From assembly GCF_019799965.1 (NCBI RefSeq), contig NZ_JABGCJ010000004.1, positions 62,001-126,000 of the forward strand: a stretch of 64,000 nucleotides of DNA, read 5' to 3'. The notes below the pieces were generated by a model. It did no database searches. It worked only from the letters and a program-made list of their open reading frames with translations, and was not told the DNA's origin. Numbering within the stretch: the stretch's first letter is position 1; the number at the start of each line of letters is the position of its first letter. The position numbers and the translations under genes were made by a program. The stretch is from Modestobacter italicus (lineage in GTDB: Bacteria; Actinomycetota; Actinomycetes; Mycobacteriales; Geodermatophilaceae). Of the stretch, positions 1-8,005 are shown piece by piece.

Positions 1-341
1 ACCGTCGGGTCGACCGAGCTGATCTCACCGCAGGACTGGCAGGCGACGTGCACGTGCCGGTGCTGCTGGCCGGCGTGGTAGATCGGCGCGCCCTTGCCCA
101 GGTGGGTGTGCCAGACCAGGCCGAGCCGCTCCAGCAGCTCGAGGGTGCGGTAGACCGTCGAGGTGTCCGGGGCCGCGCCGTCCGGCCCGGCGTCGGCGCG
201 CAGCCGGGCGCCGATCTCCTCGGGGGTGCCGTGCTCCAGGGCGGACACCGCCGCCAGCACCCGCTGCCGCTGGCTGGTCAGCCGCAGCCCACGGGCGCGC
301 AGCTCGGCCGCCAGGGGTGGCGCGCTCTCCTCACCGGACAC
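1..341 (-). CDS. Fur-family metal-responsive repressor (3' end cut by the window edge)
   Basis: About 113 codons are visible from a GTG at 341; the C-terminus lies outside the window. The N-terminal winged helix is clear: LRLTSQRQRVLAAV at residues 18-32, then DTSTVYRTLELLERLGLV, the recognition helix typical of Fur, Zur and PerR. HRHVHVACQSCGEI follows, carrying the His residues of the regulatory metal site and a CxxC half of the structural zinc site. Fur proteins are DNA-binding repressors that sense Fe, Zn, Mn or peroxide; which metal applies here cannot be told. The gene is divergent from the aminotransferase at 380. A TAGGCT hexamer six bases before the GTG suggests a leaderless transcript. 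Confidence 0.9.
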   Translation of the reverse strand, partial: MSGEESAPPLAAELRARGLRLTSQRQRVLAAVSALEHGTPEEIGARLRADAGPDGAAPDTSTVYRTLELLERLGLVWHTHLGKGAPIYHAGQQHRHVHVACQSCGEISSVDPT

Positions 342-347
342 GGTCGG

Positions 348-353
348 AGCCTA
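348..353 (-). promoter_or_regulatory. Leaderless -10 element of the Fur-family gene
   Basis: TAGGCT on the minus strand is separated by six bases from the GTG at 341. This is the TANNNT-N6-start geometry of leaderless actinobacterial transcripts, and there is no Shine-Dalgarno sequence. Confidence 0.5.
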
Positions 354-379
354 GTTCGCCGGTACGGCAGGGTGGAGCC

Positions 380-1225
380 GTGAGCACCTCGCGAGTGGCG
401 GTCTGGCGGAACGGCGCGGCCTCGGTGGTCGGCCCGGACGAACCGGTGGTGACCGCGTTCGACCTGGGCCTGGGTCGCGGCGACGGCGTCTTCGAGTCCG
501 TGCTCGTCGCCGGCGGGACGACGCCGCACCTGGACGCGCACCTGGACCGGCTGCGCCGCTCCACCGGGATCATGGGCCTGACCCACCCCGGTGACGACGC
601 CGTGCGCGCGATGGTCGCCGCGGTGACCACCGGCTGGCCCGAGGGCACCGAGGGCGCCTGCCGCGTCTTCCTCACCCGCGGCCTCGGCGACGGCACCCCG
701 CCCACGCTGCTGGCCCTGCTGGCCCCGGTGCCGGCCGAGACGCTGCGGCAGCGGACCGCGGGCATCGCGGTGGTCGCCCTGTCCCTGGGCGTACCGGCCG
801 ACTTCCGCGCCACCGCTCCCTGGCTGCTCGGCGGGGCGAAGACGCTGTCCTACGCGGTGAACATGGCCGCCCAGCGGCACGCGCACGCCGTGGGCGCCGA
901 CGACGTCGTCTTCACCTCACTGGAGGGCCGGCTGCTGGAGGGGCCCACCTCGACCGTCGTCTGGGCGGCCGGAGGGCGGCTGCACACCCCACCGGTGGAG
1001 ACCGGGATCCTGCCCGGCACGACCCAGGCCCGGCTGTTCGCCAGGGCGGAGGCCGACGGCTGGCCCACCGCCGTCACCGACGGCACGGTCGAGGACCTGC
1101 ACCGCGCCGAGGCCGTCTGGCTGCTCTCCGGGATCCGTGGCGCCACACCGGTCACCCGGGTGGACGGCGTGGACCGCGGGGACGCCGGGCTCTCCCCACG
1201 AGTTCGGCAACTGCTCGCCCGGTAG
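380..1225 (+). CDS. Class IV aminotransferase (aminodeoxychorismate lyase / branched-chain aminotransferase-like)
   Basis: A 281-residue PLP enzyme of fold type IV. The GTG at 380 gives the expected N-terminus (VWRNG near residue 8, then [13 protein letters not shown]). The Schiff-base lysine is Lys154 in [12 protein letters not shown], followed by [22 protein letters not shown], the conserved segment around the PLP-phosphate-binding residues. Family members include PabC (4-amino-4-deoxychorismate lyase, folate pathway), D-amino acid transaminase and BCAT. The closest mycobacterial syntenic gene would be Rv0812, described as an aminotransferase or PabC. The substrate cannot be fixed from sequence. 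It diverges from the Fur gene, and nhaA follows after 70 bases with its own promoter-like TAGTGT. Confidence 0.88.
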   Translation: MSTSRVAVWRNGAASVVGPDEPVVTAFDLGLGRGDGVFESVLVAGGTTPHLDAHLDRLRRSTGIMGLTHPGDDAVRAMVAAVTTGWPEGTEGACRVFLTRGLGDGTPPTLLALLAPVPAETLRQRTAGIAVVALSLGVPADFRATAPWLLGGAKTLSYAVNMAAQRHAHAVGADDVVFTSLEGRLLEGPTSTVVWAAGGRLHTPPVETGILPGTTQARLFARAEADGWPTAVTDGTVEDLHRAEAVWLLSGIRGATPVTRVDGVDRGDAGLSPRVRQLLAR

Positions 1226-1295
1226 TGTGGACCGAGGTGCGCCGGGAAGTCTGGTCGGCAACTCCCTTCCCGACCCCGCACATCGGAGCTGCCAC

Positions 1296-2693
1296 GTGAG
1301 CACACCCACCCGCCTGTTCAGCCGCGGGTCGTACCCGGAGGCCACGCGCATCGCCGCGGTCCTCCGCAAGGAGACCATCGGCGGGGCCCTCCTCCTGGTG
1401 GGCACGGTGATCGCCCTGGTCTGGGCGAACTCGCCCTGGGCGGACTCCTACGAGGCGCTGCGCGACACCCGGGTCGGCCCGGAGTCGCTGCACCTCGACC
1501 TCACCCTCGGCACCTGGGCGGCCGACGGGCTGCTGGCGATCTTCTTCTTCGTGGTCGGCCTCGAGCTCAAGCGCGAGTTCGTCGCCGGAGACCTGCGTGA
1601 ACCCCGGCGGGCGGTCCTCCCGGTCGCCGCCGCGGTCGGCGGCATGGTCGTCCCCGCCGTCCTCTTCGTCCTGGTGAACCTGGGCACCGGCGACGGCGCG
1701 CTGCGCGGCTGGGCCATCCCGACGGCCACCGACATCGCCTTCGCCCTCGCCGTCCTCGCGGTGATCAGCACCCATCTGCCCACTGCGCTGCGCACCTTCC
1801 TGCTGACCCTGGCGGTGGTCGACGACCTGCTCGCCATCACGGTCATCGCGATCTTCTACACCTCCGAGCTGGCGGTCACGCCGCTGTTGCTCTCGCTGAT
1901 CCCGCTCGCCGTCTTCGGGTTCCTCGTGCAGAAGCGGATCCGCTCCTGGTGGCTGCTCATCCCGCTCGCCGTCGTCACCTGGGTGCTGATGCACGAGTCC
2001 GGGGTGCACGCCACCGTCGCGGGCGTGCTGCTGGCCTTCACGGTGCCGGTCATCCGGAGCCAGGCCGCCGGCGGCCCGGACGCCGGCCCCGGCCTGGCCG
2101 AGCACTTCGAGCACCGCATCCGCCCGATCTCCGCCGGGTTCGCCGTCCCGGTGTTCGCGTTCTTCGCCGCCGGCGTGACCATCGGCGGGTTCTCCGGTCT
2201 GGCCGAGTCGCTGTCCGACCCGGTGGCCATCGGCATCGTGGTCGGCCTGGTGTGCGGCAAGACGATCGGCATCACCGGGGCCACCTGGCTGGTCTCCCGG
2301 TTCACCCGTGCCGAGCTCGACGAGTCGCTCGGCTGGCCCGACGTCATCGGCCTGGCCATGCTCGCCGGGATCGGGTTCACCGTCTCCCTGCTCATCGGCG
2401 CACTCGCCTACGGAGAGGGCTCGCTGCGCGACGAGCACGTGAAGGTCGGCGTCCTCGTCGGCACCCTGACGGCGGCCCTGCTGGCCTCGATCCTGCTCAA
2501 GACGCGCGACCGGCGGTACCGCCGGATCGCCGCCACCGAGACCGAGGACCGCAACCAGGACGGCGTGCCCGACGTCTACCAGACCCAGGACGGCCGGGAG
2601 GTCCACACCGTGGACGACAAGGCCACCCACGACCCGGACTGGAAGGACGCGACCCCGCCCGGGCGCACCGCCGGGCCGTCGTCCGACACCTGA
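1296..2693 (+). CDS. nhaA: Na+/H+ antiporter NhaA
   Basis: A 465-residue inner-membrane antiporter that exchanges cytoplasmic Na+ or Li+ for protons for pH and sodium homeostasis. The GTG at 1296 is preceded by GGAG and gives the normal N-terminus. About 12 hydrophobic segments are visible. [12 protein letters not shown], the sequence [12 protein letters not shown], and the paired transport aspartates Asp176-Asp177 in [11 protein letters not shown] are NhaA hallmarks. After the last helix ([12 protein letters not shown]) comes a hydrophilic tail of about 60 residues not needed for transport; it contains [11 protein letters not shown], resembling a DxNxDGxxD calcium-binding loop. The gene appears monocistronic. 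Confidence 0.95.
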   Translation: MSTPTRLFSRGSYPEATRIAAVLRKETIGGALLLVGTVIALVWANSPWADSYEALRDTRVGPESLHLDLTLGTWAADGLLAIFFFVVGLELKREFVAGDLREPRRAVLPVAAAVGGMVVPAVLFVLVNLGTGDGALRGWAIPTATDIAFALAVLAVISTHLPTALRTFLLTLAVVDDLLAITVIAIFYTSELAVTPLLLSLIPLAVFGFLVQKRIRSWWLLIPLAVVTWVLMHESGVHATVAGVLLAFTVPVIRSQAAGGPDAGPGLAEHFEHRIRPISAGFAVPVFAFFAAGVTIGGFSGLAESLSDPVAIGIVVGLVCGKTIGITGATWLVSRFTRAELDESLGWPDVIGLAMLAGIGFTVSLLIGALAYGEGSLRDEHVKVGVLVGTLTAALLASILLKTRDRRYRRIAATETEDRNQDGVPDVYQTQDGREVHTVDDKATHDPDWKDATPPGRTAGPSSDT

Positions 2694-2703
2694 GAAAAGG
2701 TCG

Positions 2704-2732
2704 TTGCCGAGCCCCTCTCCGCGTCGTACCGT
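2704..2732 (+). promoter_or_regulatory. Sigma-70-type promoter for the small ORF at 2768
   Basis: TTGCCG (2704-2709), a 17-base spacer and TACCGT (2727-2732) match the housekeeping promoter pattern. The predicted start near 2739 lies just before the GAGGAGGTGG ribosome binding site of the 11-codon ORF. Part of the -10 region lies in a short inverted repeat (GTACC-N5-GGTAC, 2726-2740). Confidence 0.5.
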
Positions 2733-2767
2733 CGAGGTACACGAGAGAGGAGGTGGTCCCTAAGTTG

Positions 2768-2803
2768 ATGACTTACAGGACGCGTGAGGTGGCTGTCCGC
2801 TAG
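2768..2803 (+). CDS. Eleven-residue ORF (MTYRTREVAVR) behind a very strong ribosome binding site
   Basis: ATG-to-TAG ORF of 11 codons, or 12 from TTG at 2765. Upstream GAGGAGGTGG (2747-2756) is one of the strongest Shine-Dalgarno sequences in the window, and a well-spaced promoter sits directly before it. The peptide is basic and has no membrane segment. I do not recognise a function: it may be a conserved leader peptide or a translated small RNA. The next gene starts 228 bases later at 3032. Confidence 0.4.
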   Translation: MTYRTREVAVR

Positions 2804-3031
2804 CCGCCGTCCAGATGGGCCGCCCGCTCAGCCACCGTGGAAGACCCACGGTCAGGCCTGAGCAGCGGCATCCCGCCCGTCCGTCGATGGCGGCGAGCGA
2901 GAACCGGACAGTCACCCGACCCCCGGGCTGCCGACGTTGTCCAGTCGGCCCGTGCGCAGCTCCCCCGTTACGGTGGGCACAGCGCCACGGAGCAGCCCGG
3001 GGGTTGTCCGTTGTCCGGGGGAGGTCAGACC

Positions 3032-3760
3032 GTGCAGTTCGCCGGCCGGCCCGTCGCCCTGGACACCTCCGCCGGCATCTGGCTGGCCGAGGCCGCCCGC
3101 GCCGCCGCCCCCGAGACGGTCGCTGCGCTGGCCCCCGCTTCCTTCGAGGCCGTCGCCCGGGTCTTCCACCCGGCCGTGCGCTACGTCGGGGACGACGACG
3201 TCGAGGTCCCGTGGTCCTCCGTCGCCGCGGCCAACGGCACCACCGCCCACCCGCTCATGCAGTGGGGCTCGGTCACCGGCTCGATGGAGTACTTCGAGAA
3301 CGACGACCAGGCGCCGCTGTGGCACGGCGCGCCGGCCCGCGGCCACCTGCCGGCCCCGGTCGCCGAACGGCTGGTCGAGGTGCTCGCCCGCTGGACGACG
3401 ACGCCGGACGTGTGCTGGTTCGCCGTCGCGCAGGGCGGCGCGGTGATCACCGACCACCCGACGCTGAGCCTGCCCGGCCGGGAGTACTGGGTGGTCAACG
3501 GCCCGATCTCGCTGGCCGCGGTGAACATGGCGGCCGAGCCGTTCGAGCAGAGCGCCAACCTCTGGTGGCCGGCCGACCGCGCCTGGTGCGTGGTGACCGA
3601 CATCGACCTGGTCACCAGCTACGTCGCCGGCAGCGCCGGGTGCATCGCCGACGTGCTGGCCGCCGAGGGCCTGGAGGCCGCACCGGCCGAGTTCCGGCAG
3701 CGCACCACCTGGGACGCCGACCAGGTCAACCCGACCCCCGCCGACGCCCCCGACTGCTGA
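3032..3760 (+). CDS. Conserved hypothetical protein, 242 residues
   Basis: The GTG at 3032 follows GGGGGAGG with seven-base spacing; longer starts upstream have poor coding character. The product is acidic, apparently cytoplasmic, without signal peptide or membrane helix. It has aromatic-rich segments (HPLMQWGSVTGSMEYFEN, LWWPADRAWCVVTDIDL) suggesting a compact alpha/beta fold. I do not recognise the family. It is isolated: a possible promoter for the mini-ORF lies upstream, and a convergent DUF885 gene lies downstream beyond a hairpin. Confidence 0.65.
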   Translation: MQFAGRPVALDTSAGIWLAEAARAAAPETVAALAPASFEAVARVFHPAVRYVGDDDVEVPWSSVAAANGTTAHPLMQWGSVTGSMEYFENDDQAPLWHGAPARGHLPAPVAERLVEVLARWTTTPDVCWFAVAQGGAVITDHPTLSLPGREYWVVNGPISLAAVNMAAEPFEQSANLWWPADRAWCVVTDIDLVTSYVAGSAGCIADVLAAEGLEAAPAEFRQRTTWDADQVNPTPADAPDC

Positions 3761-3764
3761 AGGA

Positions 3765-3815
3765 CCCCCTCGCCCCCCACCGCTCGCGAGCTCGCGGCGG
3801 GCCCCTGCGAGGGGG
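3765..3815. terminator. Bidirectional hairpin between convergent genes
   Basis: CCCCCTCG (3765-3772) pairs with CGAGGGGG (3808-3815), with a further self-complementary core CTCGCGAGCTCGCG inside. It separates the 3032 gene from the convergent DUF885 gene. No T-run follows, as is usual for high-GC actinobacteria. Confidence 0.5.
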
Positions 3816-3824
3816 CCGGAACGA

Positions 3825-5522
3825 CTAGAGCTGGGCGAGCTCGGCGGCGAGGTCGTCCAGGCCGAGACTGCCCTGGGAGAGGGCGGCCATGTGCCAGGCC
3901 CGCGGGTCGAAGTCCGCGCCCCGCGCCGCCTGGGCGGCCGCGCGACCCTCGAGCCAGGCCCGCTCCCCCAGCTTGTAGCTGATCGCCTGCCCCGGCATGC
4001 CGAGGTAGCGCACCAGCTCGCTGTCCAGGAAGTCGGCGTCCCGGCCGCAGTTCTCCCCGAAGAAGGCCCGCGCCAGCTCCGGCGTCCAGGGCTTGCCCCG
4101 GTACTCGGCGACGGCGCCCTCCGCGTCTGCGGGGATCGGCAGCTCCAGGTGCATGCCGATGTCGACGACCACGCGCACCGCGCGCATCTGCTGCGCGTCC
4201 AGGTAGCCCAGCCGGGCGCCCGGGTCGGAGAGGAAGCCCAGCTCGTCCATCAGCCGCTCGGCGTAGAGCGCCCAGCCCTCGACGTTGGCCCCGACCGAGC
4301 CCAGCGACGTCTGGTAGCTGGACAGGTCGCCGGAGACGTAGGCCCACTGGGCCAGCTGCAGGTGGTGGCCGGGAACGCCCTCGTGGTACCAGGTGGAGAC
4401 GAGGTCCCACAGCGGGAAGCGCTCCTTGCCCAGCGTGGGCAGCCAGGTGCGTCCCGGGCGGGAGAAGTCCTGCGCCGGCCGGGTGTAGTACGGCGCCGCG
4501 GCGCTGCCCGGCGGGGCGATCATCGCCTCCACCTGCCGCACCGGCCCGGCGATGGTGAAGTGGACGCCGTCCAGCGCCTCGATCGCCTCGTCCATCATCG
4601 ACTGCAGCCGCAGCCGGATCGCCTCGACGCCCTCGACGGCCTCGCCGTGCTCGGACAGCCAGCGCATCGCCTCCATCGGCGTCGCGCCGGGCAGCACCTT
4701 CTCCGCCTCGATGCGCTGCTCGGCGAGGATCCGCTGGTGCTCGGCCCAGCCCCAGGCGTAGGCGTCCTCCAGGCCGGTGCCGGCGCCCAGGTCCGAGCCG
4801 TTCCAGGAGCGGGCGAACCGGGCGTACCGCTCCCGCCCGACGGCGTCGGGGGTGCCCGTCGCCTGCCAGGCGTACTCGTCGCGCAGGAAGTCCCGGACCT
4901 CGGCCACCGCGCCGTCGGCGGCCGCCGCCGCGGCGTCCAGCTCGGCGCGCAGCTCGTCGGGGCCGGCCGCGACGACGCCGGCGAAGTACGGCCCGGCCAG
5001 CCACTCGTCGAGCTGGCCGACGACGGTCAGCACCTGGCGCGGGGCGGCGAACAGGCCGCGGGCCGCCCCGGCGGTCAGCGACTCGCGGTAACCCCGGTAG
5101 GCCGCCGGCACGCGGGCCAGCCGGCGCGCCAGCACCGCCCAGTCCTCGGTGGTCCGGGTCGGCATCATCGAGAAGACCTGCCGGATGGAGTGCACCGGCG
5201 AGAACAGGTTGGAGACGGCGCGGAGGTCCTCCCCCGCCTCGTGCAGGTCGAGCGCGGCGGTGAGGCGCTCACGCAGCAGCCGGGCGCAACGCCGCTCGAC
5301 CGGGTCGTCGTCCAGCGCCGGGTCCTCGGCGAGCACCCGGTCCAGCTCGGCGAGCGTGGCCCGCATGAGGTCGGCCTCGGCGGCCAGGCCGGCCGGGCTG
5401 GTGTCCGGCAGCCGGTCGTCCCCGGGACGGGTGCCCAGCTGGGTGGCGACGATGGGGTCGAGGTCGCAGACGGCGTCGACGTAGGCGTCGGCGACCTGGC
5501 GCGGGGTGGTGGGGGCGCTCAC
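3825..5522 (-). CDS. DUF885 family protein (putative metallopeptidase-like hydrolase)
   Basis: A 565-residue protein of the DUF885 family. The signature is WYHEGVPGHHLQLAQW around residues 378-392, an HExxxHH-like motif reminiscent of zinc peptidases, followed by NVEGWALYAERLMDELGF, whose Glu may complete a metal site. No signal peptide is seen, so it is probably cytoplasmic. Peptidase activity is inferred for the family and the substrate is unknown. It starts with GTG only four bases after the stop of the nitrobindin-like gene, so the two are very likely co-transcribed and translationally linked. Confidence 0.88.
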   Translation of the reverse strand: MSAPTTPRQVADAYVDAVCDLDPIVATQLGTRPGDDRLPDTSPAGLAAEADLMRATLAELDRVLAEDPALDDDPVERRCARLLRERLTAALDLHEAGEDLRAVSNLFSPVHSIRQVFSMMPTRTTEDWAVLARRLARVPAAYRGYRESLTAGAARGLFAAPRQVLTVVGQLDEWLAGPYFAGVVAAGPDELRAELDAAAAAADGAVAEVRDFLRDEYAWQATGTPDAVGRERYARFARSWNGSDLGAGTGLEDAYAWGWAEHQRILAEQRIEAEKVLPGATPMEAMRWLSEHGEAVEGVEAIRLRLQSMMDEAIEALDGVHFTIAGPVRQVEAMIAPPGSAAAPYYTRPAQDFSRPGRTWLPTLGKERFPLWDLVSTWYHEGVPGHHLQLAQWAYVSGDLSSYQTSLGSVGANVEGWALYAERLMDELGFLSDPGARLGYLDAQQMRAVRVVVDIGMHLELPIPADAEGAVAEYRGKPWTPELARAFFGENCGRDADFLDSELVRYLGMPGQAISYKLGERAWLEGRAAAQAARGADFDPRAWHMAALSQGSLGLDDLAAELAQL

Positions 5523-5526
5523 GGGG

Positions 5527-6099
5527 TCAGCGGATCCTCTCGAGCCGGGCGGACATGGTGGGGCGCAGCGGCTGGTCGCCGGCCGCGCGGTCGACGGCGT
5601 AGAGCAGCGCCCCGTCGACGATGCCGTAGAGCCGCTTGGCCCGGCTGGTGTCGGGGTGGTCGGGGGTGCGGGCCAGGACGTCGGTGTCCAGCTCCCAGCT
5701 GGTCGTCGTCCGGGCGGTGCCGACGTAGATCTCCACCAGCCCGGCCGGGGAGCTGACCAGCAGCTCGACCTCGTCGCCGTCCCGCGGGCGGAGGAAGCCG
5801 GACTCCCGCTGGTCGGGGCCGACGACCCGGCCGTCCTCGCCGATCCGCCAGGTCCGCGACTCGTAGGTCAGGAAGTCGCGCCCGTCGTGGGCGAACCGCA
5901 CCCACTGGCCGAAGCGGTGGTCGCCCTCGGCGCCGGCGGCCTGCCCCTCGCCGTGCCACTCGCCCAGCAGCGGCAGCACCGACAGCAGCTCGTGGGCGAC
6001 CTCCGGGCCCTCACGGACGTCGACGGTGTCGACGACCGGCAGCTCGGTCGGGCCCTGGACCGGGCCGGTGGGCAAGCCGGGCGGGACGGGGGCGCTCAT
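5527..6099 (-). CDS. Nitrobindin-like heme-binding beta-barrel protein (FABP/DUF1794 family)
   Basis: A 190-residue protein. LLPLLGEWHGEGQ resembles the GxWxGxG motif that opens nitrobindin barrels, with barrel-like strands (FLTYESRTWRI, VELLVSSPAGLVEIYVG) after it. Nitrobindins bind ferric heme and handle NO or peroxynitrite; the likely M. tuberculosis counterpart is Rv0813c. The chosen ATG overlaps the stop of the preceding 38-residue gene (ATGA), supporting this start over the longer ORF. The conserved heme-ligand His near the C-terminus of nitrobindins is not obvious here, so heme binding is uncertain. Confidence 0.8.
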   Translation of the reverse strand: MSAPVPPGLPTGPVQGPTELPVVDTVDVREGPEVAHELLSVLPLLGEWHGEGQAAGAEGDHRFGQWVRFAHDGRDFLTYESRTWRIGEDGRVVGPDQRESGFLRPRDGDEVELLVSSPAGLVEIYVGTARTTTSWELDTDVLARTPDHPDTSRAKRLYGIVDGALLYAVDRAAGDQPLRPTMSARLERIR

Positions 6100-6212
6100 C
6101 GCGTGCGCTCCGGTCGGCGATCGGAGCGCGTCGCCCGCCACGCGGAGGCGGCGAACCCCAGCGCGGCGAGCCCGGTGAGGGTGATGAGCACCCAGGCGGA
6201 GACCAGACCCAT
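6096..6212 (-). CDS. Small single-span membrane protein, 38 residues, coupled to the nitrobindin-like gene
   Basis: ATG at 6212 to TGA at 6096-6098. The product has one hydrophobic helix (VSAWVLITLTGLAALGFAAS, residues 4-23) followed by a basic tail (WRATRSDRRPERTR), which predicts an N-out/C-in membrane protein. Its TGA overlaps the ATG of the 6099 gene in an ATGA, a strong sign that it is translated and coupled. No family is recognised; its place at the head of the operon suggests a membrane anchor or partner. Confidence 0.65.
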   Translation of the reverse strand: MGLVSAWVLITLTGLAALGFAASAWRATRSDRRPERTR

Positions 6213-6261
6213 GCCCGTCACGGTATCCGCGCCCCCCTCCCCGGGCAGTCGGTGCCCCGGG

Positions 6262-7191
6262 TCAGACCGGCACCCCCGCCCCGACGGTCGCCCGGACGAC
6301 GTCGTCCCAGGGCGTCGCGGACAGCCCGAACACCGCCGTCGTCTCGGCGGCGTCCAGCACGTACTCCTGGTCCCACTGGTGCCGGATCGCCACGATCTCG
6401 CGCATCAGCGGGACGGCGAGCCCCGCGGCGCGCAGCACCGGCCAGGGGGTGCCGCTGACCTTCGCCGGTGGTGCGCCCATCGCCCGGGCCAGATCGGTCA
6501 GCGCCTGCCGTTGGGTGCGCGGCGCCGGGCTCGGCACGTGCCACGCGCGACCCCAGGACCGGTCGTCGCTGCCCAGTTCGACCAGGGTGGCCGCGGCGTC
6601 TGGCACGTGGGTCCAGCTGCGCGGGACGTCGGGGTCGCCGATCACCCAGGCCCGCCGGCCACGACGCAGGGTGTCCAGCTGACGGACCAGGTGCGACTGT
6701 GCGGCGGGGATGCCGGGCCCGACGAAGTCCGAGGCGCGGGCCTCGGTGACCCGCACCCGGCCGGCCTGCTGCGCGGCGAGCGCGTCCGCCCACATCTGCG
6801 CCCGCAGCCGCCCCTTGACGTCCGTGGCGGCCAGCGGGGTCTGCGGCGTCATCGGCCCTGCCGGACGCCCGTACCCGTAGAGGTTGCCCATCATGACCAG
6901 CCCGGCGCCGGAGCGCTCGGCTGCGGTCAGCAGCGCGGTGGCGATCGGCGGCCAGTCGCGGGCCCACGTCGTGTAGTCCGGCGGGTTGACCGCGTTGTAG
7001 AGCACGTCGGCCCGCCCGACGGCGCGCACCAGTGCCTCGGCGTCCGCAGCGTCGGCGGGAACGTGCCGCACCGCGTCGGTGCTGGTGCCGCCGCTGCGCG
7101 AGAGGACGACCACCTCGTGCCCCTGCTCGGCCAGCAACCGGGCCGTCGTCGAGCCGACCGGGCCCTTGCCGGCCACCACGTGTCGTGCCAT
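6262..7191 (-). CDS. NAD-dependent epimerase/dehydratase-like protein
   Basis: A 309-residue Rossmann protein. The N-terminal VVAGKGPVGSTTARLLAEQG is a variant GxGPVG dinucleotide-binding loop, followed by VVVLSRSG. The extended-SDR active-site Tyr may be within GNLYGYGRPAGPM, but the YxxxK spacing is not canonical, so it may bind NAD(P) in a regulatory or reductive role. The ATG at 7191 follows GAGGAGATC. It is divergent from a TetR gene, and two copies of a 15-bp palindrome lie between them, so it is the likely target of that repressor. Confidence 0.82.
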   Translation of the reverse strand: MARHVVAGKGPVGSTTARLLAEQGHEVVVLSRSGGTSTDAVRHVPADAADAEALVRAVGRADVLYNAVNPPDYTTWARDWPPIATALLTAAERSGAGLVMMGNLYGYGRPAGPMTPQTPLAATDVKGRLRAQMWADALAAQQAGRVRVTEARASDFVGPGIPAAQSHLVRQLDTLRRGRRAWVIGDPDVPRSWTHVPDAAATLVELGSDDRSWGRAWHVPSPAPRTQRQALTDLARAMGAPPAKVSGTPWPVLRAAGLAVPLMREIVAIRHQWDQEYVLDAAETTAVFGLSATPWDDVVRATVGAGVPV

Positions 7192-7211
7192 CTCGATCTC
7201 CTCGCTCCTGG

Positions 7212-7279
7212 GAGAGCACCGCTCTCGGACGGCTCTGACGGTGCTCGCTACCGCCAGCGCTGTCAAGAGCACTGCTCTC
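7212..7279. promoter_or_regulatory. Twin palindromic operators for the divergent TetR regulator
   Basis: GAGAGCACCGCTCTC (7212-7226) and AAGAGCACTGCTCTC (7265-7279) share the core AGAGCACYGCTCT with dyad symmetry. Their centres are 53 bp apart, about five helical turns, which puts both on one DNA face. A weaker third half-site (GCGAGCACTGATCTGC) follows at 7284-7299. This layout fits autorepression plus control of the epimerase. Confidence 0.6.
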
Positions 7280-7316
7280 GATTGCGAGCACTGATCTGCA
7301 ATGCCATGCTGCGCCG

Positions 7317-8003
7317 GTGCCCCCGACCGCCCGCGAACGCGCCCGCGCCGAGCTCACCGCCGAGATCACCGGCCTGGCCCGCGCCCAGCTGGCCACCGTC
7401 GGTGCCGCCGGCCTGTCGCTGCGCGCCGTCGCCCGCGAGCTGGGGATGGCCTCATCCGCGGTGTACCGCTACTTCCCCAGCCGCGACGACCTGCTGACCC
7501 GGCTGATCATCGACGGCTACGACGACCTCGGGGCGGCCGCCGAGCAGGCCGACGACCCGGCGGCGCCGCCGATGCAGCGCTGGCTCGGCATCTGCCGGGC
7601 CGTGCGCGGCTGGGCGCTGGCCCACCCGCACGAGTACGCCCTCCTGTACGGCTCGCCGGTGCCCGGCTACCGCGCTCCCCGGGACACCGTCCCGGCGGCT
7701 GTCCGGGTCGGCGCCGTCCTCGGCGGGGTCCTCGGGGACGCCGCCCGGGCCGGGTTGCTCCCGCCGGCGACCGGCCGGCCGACCGGCGCGATCAGCCCGG
7801 ACGTCACCCCGCTGCTGGGCGGGGAGCACCCCGCCCTGGACGACGCCGTGCGGGGCCGGGGACTGCTGGCCTGGAGCAGCGTCTTCGGCACCATCAGCTT
7901 CGAGCTCTTCGGCCACCTCACCGGCGCCGTCACCGACCCGGACGCGTTCTTCGACGACGCGATGCGCAGCCTCGCCGGGCTTGTCGGCCTGCCGGAGGGC
8001 TGA
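7317..8003 (+). CDS. TetR-family transcriptional regulator
   Basis: A 228-residue repressor. The helix-turn-helix spans residues 30-58 (LSLRAVARELGMASSAVYRYFPSRDDLLT). The all-alpha C-terminal half, which includes HPHEYALLYGSPVPGY, matches the WHG-type TetR_C domain that binds a ligand not deducible here. The GTG at 7317 is the only suitable in-frame start after the operator region. The DUF4184 gene begins two bases after its stop, so the two form an operon. Confidence 0.9.
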   Translation: MPPTARERARAELTAEITGLARAQLATVGAAGLSLRAVARELGMASSAVYRYFPSRDDLLTRLIIDGYDDLGAAAEQADDPAAPPMQRWLGICRAVRGWALAHPHEYALLYGSPVPGYRAPRDTVPAAVRVGAVLGGVLGDAARAGLLPPATGRPTGAISPDVTPLLGGEHPALDDAVRGRGLLAWSSVFGTISFELFGHLTGAVTDPDAFFDDAMRSLAGLVGLPEG

Positions 8004-8005
8004 GC

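Noticed and set aside
1152-2630. 492-codon minus-strand frame across nhaA
   Set aside because: A Gly/Asp/Arg-rich shadow typical of high-GC antisense; NhaA has all family motifs.
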